From positions 1-64,000 of the forward strand of contig NZ_JAANNP010000001.1 in assembly GCF_011250635.1 (NCBI RefSeq): a stretch of DNA of 64,000 bases, in the 5' to 3' direction. Shown one piece after another: positions 18,081 through 28,322 of the stretch. Source of the stretch: Motilibacter deserti (lineage in GTDB: Bacteria > Actinomycetota > Actinomycetes > Motilibacterales > Motilibacteraceae). The position numbers and the translations under genes are program-made. Positions within the stretch are counted from its first letter, which is position 1. The number at the start of each line of letters is the position of its first letter. Below the pieces are notes generated by a model. The model was given only the letters and a program-made list of their open reading frames with translations, made no database searches and was not told the DNA's origin.

Positions 18081-20198
18081 GTGGCGAATACCGAGACCAA
18101 GGGCGGCAAGGCTCCGGAGCTGGAGTGGTCGGACGAGGACCGGAAGGTCGTCGACGTCGCCCGTGCGCTGGCGATGGACGCCGTCCAGCAGGCGGGCTCG
18201 GGCCACCCCGGCACCGCGATGAGCCTGGCTCCCGTGGCCACGCTGCTCTTCCAGCGGCTGCTGCGCCACGACCCCAGCGACCCGCACTGGGTCGGGCGCG
18301 ACCGCTTCGTGCTCTCGGCCGGGCACGCCAGCATCCTGCTCTACAACCAGCTATACCTCTCGGGCTACGGCCTGACGTTGGACGACCTCAAGCACCTGCG
18401 CCAGTGGGACAGCCTGACCCCGGGCCACCCCGAGCTCCACCACACCAACGGCGTGGAGACCACGACCGGCCCGCTCGGGCAGGGCATCTCCACGGCGGTC
18501 GGCTTCGCGATGGCCGCCCGCCGCGAGCGCGGCCTGTTCGACCCGCAGGCAGCGCCGGGCGAGAGCCCCTTCGACCACACGATCTACGTGATCGCCGGCG
18601 ACGGCGACATGCAGGAGGGCGTCCAGGCCGAGGCCGTGAGCCTCGCCGGCCACCTGCGCCTCGGCGACCTCGTCGTCCTTTACGACGACAACCACATCTC
18701 GATCGACGGCAACACCGACGTCGCGTTCAGCGAGGACGTCCTCGCCCGGTTCGCGTCCTACGGCTGGCACGTCCAGCGCGTGGACGACGCCCAGGACGTC
18801 GACGCGCTGCACGCCGCGCTGACCGCCGCCCGCGACGAGCGCGACCGGCCGAGCATCATCGCGGCCCGCTCGATCATCGCCTGGCCGGCGCCGAACGCGC
18901 AGAACACTGCGAAGGCGCACGGCTCCGCGCTCGGCGAGGCCGAGGTCGCAGCGACGAAGGAGGTCCTCGGCCTCGACCCGACGAAGACCTTCGACGTGCC
19001 CGACGAGCTGCTCGCCCACGCCCGTCAGGTAGTCACTCGCGGGAAGGCGCTGCGCGAGGAGTGGGAGAAGTCGTTCCTGGCCTGGCGCGACCGCGAGCCC
19101 GAGGGCGCCAAGCTCTACGACCGGCTGCTCACCCGCCGGCTGCCCAGCGGCTGGGACTCGGCGCTGCCGACGTTCCCGGCAGGCAAGGACGTGGCGACCC
19201 GCAAGGCCAGTGGCGACGTGCTCAACGCGATCGCCCCGGTGCTGCCGGAGCTGTGGGGCGGGTCGGCCGACCTGCACGAGTCGAACCTCACGCTGATCCA
19301 CGGCGAGCCGTCGTTCGGCCACCCGGACTCCGGCGCGGCCAACGTCGACCTCTACGGCCGCAACGTGCACTTCGGCATCCGCGAGCACGCCATGGGCGCG
19401 GCGATGAACGGCATCGCCATCCACGGCAACACCCGCTTCTACGGCGGCACCTTCCTCGTCTTCAGCGACTACATGCGCGGCGCGGTGCGCCTCGCCGCCA
19501 TCATGAAGGCGCCGGTCACCTACGTCTGGACCCACGACTCGATCGGGCTCGGCGAGGACGGCCCGACCCACCAGCCGGTCGAGCACCTCTGGTCGCTGCG
19601 CGCCATCCCCGGCCTCGACGTGGTCCGCCCGGCGGATGCCAACGAGACGGCGATCGCGTGGCGGGCGATCCTGGAGAAGGACCGGGGGCCGGCTGCGCTC
19701 GCCCTCACCCGGCAGGGCGTGCCGACCTACGACCGCTCCCCCGCCGGCCCCTACGCCAGCGCCGAGGGCGTCACCAAGGGCGGCTACGTCCTGATCGACT
19801 CCTCGGCCACCACCCCGCACGTGGTCCTCATCGCCACCGGCTCCGAGGTGCAGATCGCCGTGGCCGCGCGCGAGCTGCTCGAGGCACAGGGCGTCCCCAC
19901 TCGCGTCGTGTCGATGCCGTGCGTCGAGTGGTTCGAGGAGCAGGACGACTCCTACAAGCAGAGCGTCATCCCGCCGGCGGTGCGCGCCCGGGTCAGCGTG
20001 GAGGCCGGCATCGCGCAGGGCTGGTGGAAGTACCTCGGAGAGGCCGGCGAGGCCGTCAGCATCGAGCACTTCGGGGCCAGCGCGTCCTACAAGGTCCTCT
20101 ACGAGCAGTTCGGCTTCACCGCCGAGCGCGTGGTCGCGGCCGCTCAGGCCAGCATCTCCAAGGCCGGGGTCATCCCCGGCAGCACGACGGGCAACTGA
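18081..20198 (+). CDS. tkt: Transketolase
   Basis: Transketolase moves two-carbon units between sugar phosphates in the pentose phosphate pathway, using thiamine diphosphate. The 705-residue protein has [13 protein letters not shown] near the N-terminus, the ThDP-binding AGDGDMQEG...[10 protein letters not shown] region, the pyrimidine domain with [16 protein letters not shown] and the conserved [20 protein letters not shown] 18081 follows GGAGGGAGA; an in-frame GTG 18063 is less well placed. It is the first gene of tkt-tal-zwf-opcA-pgl. Confidence 0.96.
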   Translation: MANTETKGGKAPELEWSDEDRKVVDVARALAMDAVQQAGSGHPGTAMSLAPVATLLFQRLLRHDPSDPHWVGRDRFVLSAGHASILLYNQLYLSGYGLTLDDLKHLRQWDSLTPGHPELHHTNGVETTTGPLGQGISTAVGFAMAARRERGLFDPQAAPGESPFDHTIYVIAGDGDMQEGVQAEAVSLAGHLRLGDLVVLYDDNHISIDGNTDVAFSEDVLARFASYGWHVQRVDDAQDVDALHAALTAARDERDRPSIIAARSIIAWPAPNAQNTAKAHGSALGEAEVAATKEVLGLDPTKTFDVPDELLAHARQVVTRGKALREEWEKSFLAWRDREPEGAKLYDRLLTRRLPSGWDSALPTFPAGKDVATRKASGDVLNAIAPVLPELWGGSADLHESNLTLIHGEPSFGHPDSGAANVDLYGRNVHFGIREHAMGAAMNGIAIHGNTRFYGGTFLVFSDYMRGAVRLAAIMKAPVTYVWTHDSIGLGEDGPTHQPVEHLWSLRAIPGLDVVRPADANETAIAWRAILEKDRGPAALALTRQGVPTYDRSPAGPYASAEGVTKGGYVLIDSSATTPHVVLIATGSEVQIAVAARELLEAQGVPTRVVSMPCVEWFEEQDDSYKQSVIPPAVRARVSVEAGIAQGWWKYLGEAGEAVSIEHFGASASYKVLYEQFGFTAERVVAAAQASISKAGVIPGSTTGN

Positions 20199-20247
20199 CC
20201 CGCCGCTCGTCCACCCGCGAACAACAATTCGCAGTAGGAGGCACCAG

Positions 20248-21432
20248 GTGTCCGACTCTCTCCGCCAGCTGTCCGAGCAGGGGGTCGCGGTCTGGCTCGA
20301 CGACCTGTCGCGGGCCCGGCTGCAGACCGGAAATCTCGAGGAGCTGATCCGTGAGCGCTCCGTCGTGGGCGTCACGACCAACCCGGCGATCTTCCAGAAG
20401 GCGATCTCCGGCTCGGAGGTCTACTCCGACCAGCTGCGCGACCTCGCCCTGCGGGGCACGGACGTGGGCGAGGCGCTGCGCGCGCTGACGACCTTCGACG
20501 TGCGCTGGGCGTGCGACGTGCTGCGCCCGCAGTGGGAGGCCTCGAACGGCCGGGACGGCCGGGTCTCGATCGAGGTCGACCCTCGCATCGCGCACGAGAC
20601 CGACCGCACGGTCGCCGAGGCCAAGGCGCTGTGGTGGCTGGTCGACCGGCCGAACCTCCTCATCAAGATCCCGGCGACGCTCGCCGGTATCCCCGCCATC
20701 GCCTCCACGCTCGCCGAGGGGATCAGCGTCAACGTGACGCTGATCTTCAGCCTCGAGCGCTACGAGGCCGTGATGAACGCCTACATCGAGGGGCTCGAGC
20801 GGGCCAAGGAGAACGGCCACGACATCTCCACGATCGAGAGCGTCGCGTCCTTCTTCGTCAGCCGCGTCGACACCGAGATCGACAAGCGCCTGGACAAGAT
20901 CGGCTCCGACGAGGCCAAGGCGCTGCGGGGCAAGGCGGCCAACGCCAACGCCCAGCTCGCGTACCAGCTCTACGAGAAGGTCTTCTCCGGCGAGCGCTGG
21001 GAAGCGCTCGAGGCCGCGGGCGCCAAGCGGCAGCGTCCCCTGTGGGCGTCGACCGGCGTGAAGGACCCGTCCTACGACGACACGATGTACGTCGTCGAGC
21101 TGGTCGCGCCGGACACCGTGAACACGATGCCCGAGGCCACGCTGCAGGCGGTCTACGACCACGGCCAGATCCGCGGGAACACGATCGCCGGGTCCTACGA
21201 GGCGGCGCAGAAGGTCCTCGACGACCTCAAGGCCGTCGGGGTGGACTACGACGACGTCGTGCGGCTCCTCGAGGAAGAGGGCGTCGACAAGTTCGAGGTC
21301 GCGTGGAACGAGCTGATCGAGTCGGTCACGGGCGAGCTCGAGCGCATGGGCGCCGAGGTCATGCCGGCCGGCGCCACCAAGCCCGCGGGCTCGGGCCCGG
21401 CGTCGGCGAGCCCGGAGAGCACGTCCAAGTAG
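20248..21432 (+). CDS. tal: Transaldolase
   Basis: Transaldolase transfers a dihydroxyacetone unit in the non-oxidative pentose phosphate pathway. The 394-residue protein is of the longer actinobacterial type, with [15 protein letters not shown] near the start and the Schiff-base lysine in [32 protein letters not shown] and [17 protein letters not shown] are also present. Strong AGGAGG precedes the GTG start. The last ~20 residues are a Pro/Ser/Ala-rich tail. Confidence 0.96.
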   Translation: MSDSLRQLSEQGVAVWLDDLSRARLQTGNLEELIRERSVVGVTTNPAIFQKAISGSEVYSDQLRDLALRGTDVGEALRALTTFDVRWACDVLRPQWEASNGRDGRVSIEVDPRIAHETDRTVAEAKALWWLVDRPNLLIKIPATLAGIPAIASTLAEGISVNVTLIFSLERYEAVMNAYIEGLERAKENGHDISTIESVASFFVSRVDTEIDKRLDKIGSDEAKALRGKAANANAQLAYQLYEKVFSGERWEALEAAGAKRQRPLWASTGVKDPSYDDTMYVVELVAPDTVNTMPEATLQAVYDHGQIRGNTIAGSYEAAQKVLDDLKAVGVDYDDVVRLLEEEGVDKFEVAWNELIESVTGELERMGAEVMPAGATKPAGSGPASASPESTSK

Positions 21433-21445
21433 CCGGGCGACCGCG

Positions 21446-21478
21446 GCGGCCGCCTGACCTCCCGGGGCGGGCGGCCGC
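21446..21478 (+). terminator. Intercistronic hairpin between tal and zwf
   Basis: GCGGCCGCC (21446-21454) pairs perfectly with GGCGGCCGC (21470-21478) around a 15-base loop. No T-run follows and the genes are co-directional, so it more likely stabilises or attenuates the transcript than ends it. Confidence 0.45.
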
Positions 21479-21514
21479 GGCGCGTTCAGCTGCGAACAGA
21501 AGAGAAGAGGCGCA

Positions 21515-23086
21515 GTGACAGCGAGCGAGGCCCTGTTCACGAATGGGGCGTCGCCGGGCGGGCTCTCGAGCACGAACCCGCTCCGCGACGTACGGGACCG
21601 GCGGCTCCCCCGGGTCGCCGGCCCGTGCGGGCTGGTCATCTTCGGCGTGACCGGAGACCTGTCCCGCAAGAAGCTCATGCCGGCCATCTACGACCTGGCC
21701 AACCGCGGCCTGCTTCCCCCGGGCTTCGCGCTCGTCGGGTTCGCGCGCCGCGACTGGGAGGACCAGGACTTCGCCCAGGTCGTCCACGACGCGGTCAAGC
21801 AGCATGCCCGCACCCCGTTCCGGGACGAGGTCTGGAAGCAGCTCTCCGAGGGCATCCGCTTCGTCTCCGGCGAGTTCGGCGACAAGCAGGCGTTCGAGAC
21901 GCTGCGCGAGACCATCCGCGACCTGGACGAGAAGCGCGGCACGCAGGGCAACCACGCGTTCTACCTGTCGGTCCCGCCCAAGTTCTTCCCCGACGTGGTC
22001 CGCCAGCTCAAGGAGACCGGCCTCGCCGACGGCCCCGAGCACGCGTGGCGGCGCGTCGTCATCGAGAAGCCGTTCGGCCACGACCTGGCCAGCGCGCAGG
22101 AGCTGCAGCGGATCGTGGGCGAGGTCTTCGACCCGTCGTCGGTCTTCCGCATCGACCACTACCTGGGCAAGGAGACTGTCCAGAACATCCTCGCGCTGCG
22201 CTTCGCGAACGAGATGTTCGAGCCGATCTGGAACCGCGGCTACGTCGACCACGTGCAGATCACGATGGCCGAGGACGTCGGCATCGGTGGCCGCGCCGGC
22301 TACTACGACGGCATCGGCGCCGCCCGCGACGTGATCCAGAACCACCTGCTCCAGCTGCTCGCGCTCACCGCCATGGAGGAGCCGGTCTCCTTCGACGCGC
22401 GCGACCTGCGCCTGGAGAAGCTCAAGGTCCTCAACGCCACGCACGCCGGCAAGGACATCTCCCGGTCCACCGCCCGTGGGCAGTACGTCCGCGGCTGGCA
22501 GGGCGGTGAGCTCGTGCCGGGCTACCTCGAGGAAGAGGGCATCCCGGCCGACAGCATCACCGACACGTACGCCGCGGTGCAGCTGGAGATCGAGACCCGG
22601 CGCTGGGCCGGGGTGCCGTGGTACCTGCGCACCGGCAAGCGCCTCGGGCGCCGGGTGACGGAGATCGCCGTCGTGTTCCACCGGGCGCCGCACCTGCCCT
22701 TCTCCCGCAACCAGGTGGAGGAGCTCGGCCAGAACGCGCTCGTCATGCGCATCCAGCCGGACGAGGGCATGACCGTGCGCTTCGGCTCGAAGGTGCCGGG
22801 GACCTCGATGGAGGTCCGGGACGTGACCATGGACTTCGCCTACGGCGAGTCGTTCACCGAGTCCAGCCCCGAGGCCTACGAGCGGCTCATCCTCGACGTG
22901 CTGCTCGGCGACCCGCCGCTGTTCCCCCGGCACGAGGAGGTCGAGGCGTCCTGGCGCATCCTCGACCCGATCGAGGAGCACTGGGAGAGCCACGGCAAGC
23001 CCGACACCTACCCGGCGGGCACCTGGGGCCCGAGGTCCTCGGACGAGATGCTCGCGCGCAACGGGCACGTCTGGAGGCGTCCGTGA
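21515..23086 (+). CDS. zwf: Glucose-6-phosphate 1-dehydrogenase
   Basis: Zwf oxidises glucose 6-phosphate to 6-phosphogluconolactone, producing NADPH. The 523-residue protein has the nucleotide-binding GVTGDLSRKKLMPA and the active-site RIDHYLGKETVQN; EKPFGHDLASAQ lies between them. The first ~35 residues before PCGLVIFG are variable. The GTG start follows an AGAAGAGAAGAGG purine run. It is followed by opcA, its usual activator, and by pgl, which opens its product. Confidence 0.96.
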   Translation: MTASEALFTNGASPGGLSSTNPLRDVRDRRLPRVAGPCGLVIFGVTGDLSRKKLMPAIYDLANRGLLPPGFALVGFARRDWEDQDFAQVVHDAVKQHARTPFRDEVWKQLSEGIRFVSGEFGDKQAFETLRETIRDLDEKRGTQGNHAFYLSVPPKFFPDVVRQLKETGLADGPEHAWRRVVIEKPFGHDLASAQELQRIVGEVFDPSSVFRIDHYLGKETVQNILALRFANEMFEPIWNRGYVDHVQITMAEDVGIGGRAGYYDGIGAARDVIQNHLLQLLALTAMEEPVSFDARDLRLEKLKVLNATHAGKDISRSTARGQYVRGWQGGELVPGYLEEEGIPADSITDTYAAVQLEIETRRWAGVPWYLRTGKRLGRRVTEIAVVFHRAPHLPFSRNQVEELGQNALVMRIQPDEGMTVRFGSKVPGTSMEVRDVTMDFAYGESFTESSPEAYERLILDVLLGDPPLFPRHEEVEASWRILDPIEEHWESHGKPDTYPAGTWGPRSSDEMLARNGHVWRRP

Positions 23087-23132
23087 GCAGCGTGCGGAGC
23101 CCCCTCGAGTCCGAGCGCGCCCGGAGGCCGCA

Positions 23133-24059
23133 GTGAACATCGACCTCACCGACACCACGTCCAGCAAGATCTTCGGCGCGCTGCTCGACGCCCGTCGGCG
23201 CAGCGGCAGCCCGGCGATGGGCGCGGTGCTCACCCTCGTGATCGTCACCGACGAGCAGGGGCACTACGACGCGCTCAAGGCCGCCACGTCGGCCTCGCGC
23301 GAGCACCCGTCGCGGATCCTCGTCGTCGTGGCCAGGCCGGGCCGCGGGGCGTCGCGGCTCGACGCCGAGGTGCGCACCAGCGGGGAGACCGGCCCCGGAG
23401 AGGTCGTGCTGCTGCGCCTGCACGGCGAGCTGTCCGACCACCCCGACAGCGTGGTGCTGCCGCTGCTGCTGCCGGACGCGCCGGTCGTCGTCTGGTGGCC
23501 GGGCACGGCACCGGAGGACCCGGCGCACCACCCGCTCGGGATGATGGCCCAGCGCCGCATCACCGACTCGGCCTCCTGCCAGTCGCCCATCTCCGAGCTG
23601 GCCAAGCGCCGCTCTGGCTACTCCGGCGGCGACACCGACCTGTCCTGGACGCGGCTGACCCCCTGGCGCACGCTGCTCGCCGGTGCGCTGGACCACCCGG
23701 CAGCGCCCATCACGGGGGCCAAGGTCGCGGCCGAGGCGGAGAGCCCCAGCGCCGAGCTGCTCGCGCTGTGGCTCGGCTCCCGGCTCGGCGTCGAGGTCGA
23801 GCGCGCGACGACCGACGGCCCGGGAATCACCGGGGTGCATCTCTGGTCCGACGGCGGCGGCGTGGACATCGAGCGCGGCGACGGCCGGGTGGCGCAGATC
23901 AAGGTGCCCGGCTCCCCGGAGCGCTCGGTCGCACTCCCCCGGCGGCCGCTGAGCGAGCTGCTCGCCGAGGAGCTGCGCCGGCTCGACGCGGACGACGTCT
24001 ACGGCGAGGTGCTCGGCCTGGTCTCGCCCGCGGATGGCTCCGTGGGCGCCGGCGCATGA
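23133..24059 (+). CDS. opcA: Glucose-6-phosphate dehydrogenase assembly protein OpcA
   Basis: OpcA assists assembly or allosteric activation of G6PDH in cyanobacteria and actinobacteria. The 308-residue protein begins [11 protein letters not shown], has a [16 protein letters not shown] segment, and [12 protein letters not shown] followed by [11 protein letters not shown]; these are family hallmarks. It sits directly after zwf and overlaps pgl by four bases (ATGA). No catalytic site is expected. Length is typical. Confidence 0.94.
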   Translation: MNIDLTDTTSSKIFGALLDARRRSGSPAMGAVLTLVIVTDEQGHYDALKAATSASREHPSRILVVVARPGRGASRLDAEVRTSGETGPGEVVLLRLHGELSDHPDSVVLPLLLPDAPVVVWWPGTAPEDPAHHPLGMMAQRRITDSASCQSPISELAKRRSGYSGGDTDLSWTRLTPWRTLLAGALDHPAAPITGAKVAAEAESPSAELLALWLGSRLGVEVERATTDGPGITGVHLWSDGGGVDIERGDGRVAQIKVPGSPERSVALPRRPLSELLAEELRRLDADDVYGEVLGLVSPADGSVGAGA

Positions 24060-24814
24060 GCGGGCGGACCTCGCCCGCACCCAGCGTCGTCGTCGCCCCG
24101 GACAAGGACGTCCTGGCCGCCGCGATCGCCGCCCGTCTCCTCACGGCGCTCGCCGACGCCCAGGCGCTGCGCGGCACCGCGTCCGTCGTGCTCACCGGCG
24201 GAGGCATCGGGCTGGGGGCGCTGCGCGCCGTCGCGGAGTCACCGGCGCTCGGGGCCGTGGACTGGTCCCGCGTCGACTTCTGGTGGGGCGACGAGCGCTA
24301 CCTTCCGGACGGGGACCCGGAGCGCAACGAGACGGGCGCGCGATCCGCGCTGCTGGACCGGCTGCCGGTCGACCCGGCGCGGGTCCACGCCGTGGCCGCC
24401 GAGTCCCCCGACGGGCCCGAGGTCGCCGCGGAGGCGTACGTCGCCGAGCTTGCCGCGGCGGCCGCCGACGGCGCAGCAGCGCCGGCGTTCGACGTCTGCC
24501 TGCTCGGGGTGGGCCCGGACTCCCACGTCGCGTCGCTGTTCCCCGAGCACCCCGGCACGCAGGACACGCGGCCGGCGTTCGCGGTGCACGGCTCCCCGAA
24601 GCCGCCGCCGACCCGGATCAGCCTGTCCTTCGACACTCTCCGGTCCGCGCGCGAGGTGTGGCTCCTGGTCGCCGGGGCCGAGAAGGCCGACGCCGTCGCG
24701 CTGGCGCTCTCGGGCGAGGCCGGCGAGCGGCAGGTGCCGGCGGCGGGGGCGTACGGCACCGAGCGGACGCTGTGGCTGCTCGACCGTGCCGCGGCGGGCA
24801 AGCTGCCCGCCTGA
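24056..24814 (+). CDS. pgl: 6-phosphogluconolactonase
   Basis: Pgl hydrolyses 6-phosphogluconolactone to 6-phosphogluconate. The 252-residue protein shows [32 protein letters not shown] and [18 protein letters not shown], the typical glucosamine-6-phosphate-isomerase-like fold motifs. The ATG overlaps the opcA stop. It is the last gene of the pentose phosphate operon; a strong terminator follows ten bases after the stop. Confidence 0.95.
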   Translation: MSGRTSPAPSVVVAPDKDVLAAAIAARLLTALADAQALRGTASVVLTGGGIGLGALRAVAESPALGAVDWSRVDFWWGDERYLPDGDPERNETGARSALLDRLPVDPARVHAVAAESPDGPEVAAEAYVAELAAAAADGAAAPAFDVCLLGVGPDSHVASLFPEHPGTQDTRPAFAVHGSPKPPPTRISLSFDTLRSAREVWLLVAGAEKADAVALALSGEAGERQVPAAGAYGTERTLWLLDRAAAGKLPA

Positions 24815-24823
24815 GCGTTGCAC

Positions 24824-24864
24824 CGGGCCGGCCGCCCCACCCGCTCGGTGGGACGGCCGGCCCG
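24824..24864 (+). terminator. Terminator of the tkt-pgl operon
   Basis: CGGGCCGGCCG (24824-24834) pairs perfectly with CGGCCGGCCCG (24854-24864). An inner CCCAC/GTGGG stem extends the hairpin. It lies ten bases after pgl and separates that operon from the inserted chemoreceptor gene. Confidence 0.75.
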
Positions 24865-24978
24865 CGCCCGCGGGCCTCCCGGCCCATCTGCTGCAGAAGT
24901 TCTCCTCAAGCCTGTCCCCCGTCCGGCCGATCGAGGCTCGACAGACGAACATCGGAACGGGCGATACGGGGGCCGGCG

Positions 24979-26502
24979 ATGCGCCGACGCAAGAACACGA
25001 CGGTCCAGGCACCGGTGCCGCGCGACGTCGAGGCGCTCGAGCAGGTCGTGCTCGCGTTCGACGGCGGGCTCGTCGACCTGCAGGACGCGCGGGTCAAGAC
25101 GACGGACGCGCTCGTACGCGCACTGGACCTCGCCTACGGCGCCCGCTGGGTGCCTGACGGGCAGGGCGGCTTCACCCTCGCCTACGAGACCGGCGAGCTG
25201 ACCCCTGCCATGGCGCGAGCCGCTGGCGGCGCGCGAACGCTCCCGCCCGACGTCGGGCTGCTCGGCCGGGCGCTGTCGACCCGCAAGCCGGTGCTCGTCG
25301 CGCCGCCGGAGGAGGGCGCGAAGTGCCTGCGCTGGGCGGCGGCCCGGGCCGCCGGCGCGGTCGAGGGCGCTCTCATCCCCATGGTCGACGGCAGCGCCGT
25401 CGTCGGCGTCATGGAGTGCTACAGCCGTCAGCGGCTCCCCGTCTTCGGCAGTGACAAGTGGGCCGCCATCGGCCGGATCGCGACGCTGGCCCGCAACCAG
25501 GCCCTCGCTGCGACCACCCTGCGCGAGACGCTCGACGACCGGCAGGCGGTCACGACGGTCGTCACCCGCGTCGGCGAGGCGGGCAACGAGGAGGCCGCCC
25601 TCCGGGTCGCGCTGGAGACCGTCCGCACCGCGTTCGGCTGGGCCTACGGCTCCTACTGGAAGCTCGACGAGGACGAGAAGGTCCTCCGCTTCGACGTGGA
25701 GTCCGGCACCGCCGGCGAGGAGTTCCGCCGCGTGACGCTGGCCGCCTCGTTCGCGGAGGGGGTCGGGCTGTCCGGGCGGGCGTGGAAGGCGCGCGACCTC
25801 GTCTTCGTGCACGACCTGGCCGACGTGACCGACTGTGTCCGGGCGCCGGCGGCGCAGCGGGCCGGCGTGCGCTCGGGCGTCTGCTTCCCGATCGTGGACG
25901 GCACCCACGTGCTCGGGACCATGGACTTCTTCACCACCGAGAGCATCGAGCTCTCCGAGTCCCGTGCCGCGGCGCTGCGCAACGTGCAGCAGCTGGTGTC
26001 CCAGCGCCTCGCCGTGCTGCGCCGGGCCGAGGAGGACGCCCAGCGGGCCCGGGTCCTGCTGGACACGGTGTCGCGTCTGCGGGAGGCCACCGACGACGCC
26101 GGCCGCGTCGCCGACGAGGCGGTCAGCCGCTCGTCAACGATGACCGCTGAGGTCGAGGGGCTCGCGGCCGCGTCGTCGGCGATCAACGACGTCATCAAGA
26201 TCATCTCCGGCATCGCCGACCAGACCAACCTGCTGGCGCTCAACGCCACCATCGAGGCGGCGCGGGCGGGCGAGGTCGGCCGCGGCTTCGCGGTCGTGGC
26301 GAACGAGGTCAAGGAGCTCGCTCGGGAGACCGGGGACGCCACGAAGCGCGTCGCCGACCAGGTCGCGGGAATCCAGGCGAGCAGCGAGACCGTCGCCGCC
26401 GGCATCCACGCCACGAGCGAGATCATCGGCCAGCTCGACGGGGTGCAGGCCCGGATCGCCGACGTCCTCGAGGAGCAGGCGCGGATGGCCGGCCACCTCT
26501 GA
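24979..26502 (+). CDS. Cytoplasmic double-GAF methyl-accepting chemotaxis protein
   Basis: This 507-residue protein is a soluble chemoreceptor. Two GAF-like sensor domains (about 20-180 and 185-350; the second contains [17 protein letters not shown]) are followed by a coiled-coil MCP signalling domain (about 355-505). The hairpin tip there reads [20 protein letters not shown] then [15 protein letters not shown], which binds CheA/CheW in the family. There is no signal peptide or membrane span. No che genes are near. Start ATG 24979 begins a basic RRRK stretch. It sits between the pgl and rbpA blocks, where the backbone seems interrupted. Confidence 0.9.
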   Translation: MRRRKNTTVQAPVPRDVEALEQVVLAFDGGLVDLQDARVKTTDALVRALDLAYGARWVPDGQGGFTLAYETGELTPAMARAAGGARTLPPDVGLLGRALSTRKPVLVAPPEEGAKCLRWAAARAAGAVEGALIPMVDGSAVVGVMECYSRQRLPVFGSDKWAAIGRIATLARNQALAATTLRETLDDRQAVTTVVTRVGEAGNEEAALRVALETVRTAFGWAYGSYWKLDEDEKVLRFDVESGTAGEEFRRVTLAASFAEGVGLSGRAWKARDLVFVHDLADVTDCVRAPAAQRAGVRSGVCFPIVDGTHVLGTMDFFTTESIELSESRAAALRNVQQLVSQRLAVLRRAEEDAQRARVLLDTVSRLREATDDAGRVADEAVSRSSTMTAEVEGLAAASSAINDVIKIISGIADQTNLLALNATIEAARAGEVGRGFAVVANEVKELARETGDATKRVADQVAGIQASSETVAAGIHATSEIIGQLDGVQARIADVLEEQARMAGHL

Positions 26503-26656
26503 CCGACGCTTCAGCAAAGCGAGCTTCCTACGTCGCAGTCGCATGGAAGTGCGCGGGCGCGACTCCTCGGCGAACACGAGCGCGGAGCGTCTGTGCGGGA
26601 CCGCCCGTCCGACATGAGCGTGCGCCCCGACGCGCCTGACGCCCACCCATGCAGAG

Positions 26657-26690
26657 CGCTCCCCGGGACAGCCCTTCCGACCGGGGAGCG
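26657..26690. terminator. Hairpin between convergent chemoreceptor and TIR genes
   Basis: CGCTCCCCGG (26657-26666) pairs perfectly with CCGGGGAGCG (26681-26690) across a 14-base loop. It lies in the 277-base gap between two convergent genes and could end transcripts from both sides. The rest of that gap shows no gene. Confidence 0.6.
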
Positions 26691-26779
26691 ACTGGAGAAG
26701 TTCGGTGCTCATAGCGCGTCACGCGAAGCAGTCTTCGCGCGTACGACTGACGGCGACTACCCCGACGAGCGACGGCGTT

Positions 26780-27727
26780 CTAGTTCGAGCTGTTGACGCG
26801 AAGGCTTCCGCGGCCGCCGTCACCCTTGTACAGGTCGACCTGCGCAACGTACTCGCCCGGAGTCAAGACGGGCGTTCGCAGCTCCCCGTCCGGCTTCAGC
26901 TGTGTGTCACCCACCTCGTTCCGGTGGATGTCGTAGAGAACGAGCTTGCCACGCCGTGGCCAGGTCGCCCCAGAGATGCGCAACGTCAGTCGGTCGGCAG
27001 TCACCACACGGAACCGGACGTCCGCCCTCTCCTCGTTGCGATCCACGTCCACGGTCACTGCTTCGCCGTCGACGGCTGCCACGAGCTCCGATCCGCTGAC
27101 GAACGAGGAGGGTCGGCCACCGCCTGACGTGTCCCCTGCCAACGGCGCCACGACAGCGGCCACGGCCGCCACTGCTCCGGCCCCGAGCGCCCACCCCGTA
27201 GCCGTCGGTCCCGGGGCTCGCCCCGTGCGCCGACCGAAGAGCTGGCGGAGGTCGCCAACCAACCGGCGCGCTGCCGCCCGGAGGTCCTCATGGTGCAACT
27301 CGACCGCCTCGAGATGAGCGACGTCAGAAGGCGATCCCACTGAGTCGGTGAGCAGGGGGACCACGAACACGCCCTCCCGCGACCGAGCCTCGTCCAATGC
27401 CCACTCGCGCTCCTTCGCGCAGAACTCCGAGGCGCGGTAGGCGGCCGTGACCAGCAACAGCACGAGGTCGGACCGACGGACCTGGTGGCGGAGCTCGCGC
27501 TCGAAGTCCTGGCCGGCGAGCAGCACCTCACGGTCCAGGACCACACTCAGCCCCCGCGCGCGGAGCTCGCCCTTCAAGGCGTCCGCGAGCACCTTGTCCT
27601 TCCGGGCGTAACTGAGGAAGACCCGCGTCCGCGGGCGCCAGAGCCGGTCGGCGACGCGGGAGACGGCGCCGCGTACTCGTGGCGCGACGAAAGGAGCTGC
27701 GGTCACGTGGTGGGAGACGTCTGACAT
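26780..27727 (-). CDS. TIR-domain transmembrane protein with PPC-like C-terminus
   Basis: A 315-residue protein. Residues 35-165 form a TIR domain: TRVFLSYARKDK at the start and AYRASEFCAKERE, whose Glu106 sits where the catalytic glutamate of NAD-consuming TIRs lies. A single hydrophobic span (about 178-197) follows a basic stretch, which places the TIR inside the cell. The outer ~115 residues are beta-rich with LVLYDIHRNE and TPGEYVAQVDLY, resembling a PPC (pre-peptidase C-terminal) domain. ATG 27727 has AAGGG upstream. No partner effector is adjacent. Enzymatic activity is untested inference. Confidence 0.82.
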   Translation of the reverse strand: MSDVSHHVTAAPFVAPRVRGAVSRVADRLWRPRTRVFLSYARKDKVLADALKGELRARGLSVVLDREVLLAGQDFERELRHQVRRSDLVLLLVTAAYRASEFCAKEREWALDEARSREGVFVVPLLTDSVGSPSDVAHLEAVELHHEDLRAAARRLVGDLRQLFGRRTGRAPGPTATGWALGAGAVAAVAAVVAPLAGDTSGGGRPSSFVSGSELVAAVDGEAVTVDVDRNEERADVRFRVVTADRLTLRISGATWPRRGKLVLYDIHRNEVGDTQLKPDGELRTPVLTPGEYVAQVDLYKGDGGRGSLRVNSSN

Positions 27728-27841
27728 GTCGCCCTTGATACGTCTCACCGACCAGTCGACCGCGCGTCGTGGTGCCGACCACGGGGCACTCTGCGCGTCC
27801 CCCTGCTCAGCCTCAGCTTGCCAAAGCGGACGAAGAAGCCG

Positions 27842-27878
27842 AGAGGGGCGGCCCCGGAGACCCCGGGACCGCCCCTCT
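27842..27878 (-). terminator. Terminator downstream of rbpA
   Basis: AGAGGGGCGG (27842-27851) pairs perfectly with CCGCCCCTCT (27869-27878). It starts 15 bases after the rbpA stop on the minus strand and marks the right boundary of the inserted segment. Confidence 0.75.
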
Positions 27879-27892
27879 GACGTACGGGACAG

Positions 27893-28240
27893 CTACTCGC
27901 CGCGCCGCTTGCGCAACTGCTCGAGCGCCTCGGCGAGGATCGCCTCGCCGTCGGACTCCGTGCGACGCTCCTTCACGTAGGCCAGGTGCGTCTTGTAGGG
28001 CTCGGTGCGCGGCGGCTCCGGGGGCTTCTCCCGGTCCTGCCCGGCCGGCAACCCGCACCGCGGGCAGTCCCAGACCTCCGGCGGCGCGACCCCGGGCTCC
28101 TCGGCGAAGCTGGGGACGCTCTCGTGCCCCTTCGCGCACCAGTAGGACACCCGGACGCGCGGAGCCGTGTCCCCCCGCTCCGCCTCGCCCATGGGGCCGG
28201 CGCCCACCCGACTGCCCCGAATGGCATTGCCGCTCGCCAC
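27893..28240 (-). CDS. rbpA: RNA polymerase-binding protein RbpA
   Basis: RbpA is an actinobacterial transcription factor that binds RNA polymerase and principal sigma factors and stabilises open complexes. The 115-residue protein has VSYWCAKGHESVPSFA and VWDCPRCGLPAG, the zinc-binding core, then PYKTHLAYVKERRT, matching the basic linker and sigma-interacting region. GTG 28240 follows GGGGAGG at good spacing; the longer open frame upstream overlaps secG. It lies downstream of secG on the same strand. Confidence 0.93.
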   Translation of the reverse strand: MASGNAIRGSRVGAGPMGEAERGDTAPRVRVSYWCAKGHESVPSFAEEPGVAPPEVWDCPRCGLPAGQDREKPPEPPRTEPYKTHLAYVKERRTESDGEAILAEALEQLRKRRGE

Positions 28241-28322
28241 GCTGGTCCTCCCCTGCTCGACTGAAGGGTGCTCGTACGGTCCCGCTCGACCTGACCCCGG
28301 CGCGCGGAGCGCGCCGGCGGGG

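Noticed and set aside
26593-26796. 67-codon frame between the chemoreceptor and TIR genes
   Set aside because: No ribosome-binding site, overlaps the hairpin and the TIR 3' end, and no recognisable motif.
24865-27841. Prophage or transposon origin of the inserted segment
   Set aside because: No integrase, transposase, tRNA target or flanking direct repeat was found; kept only as an accessory insertion.
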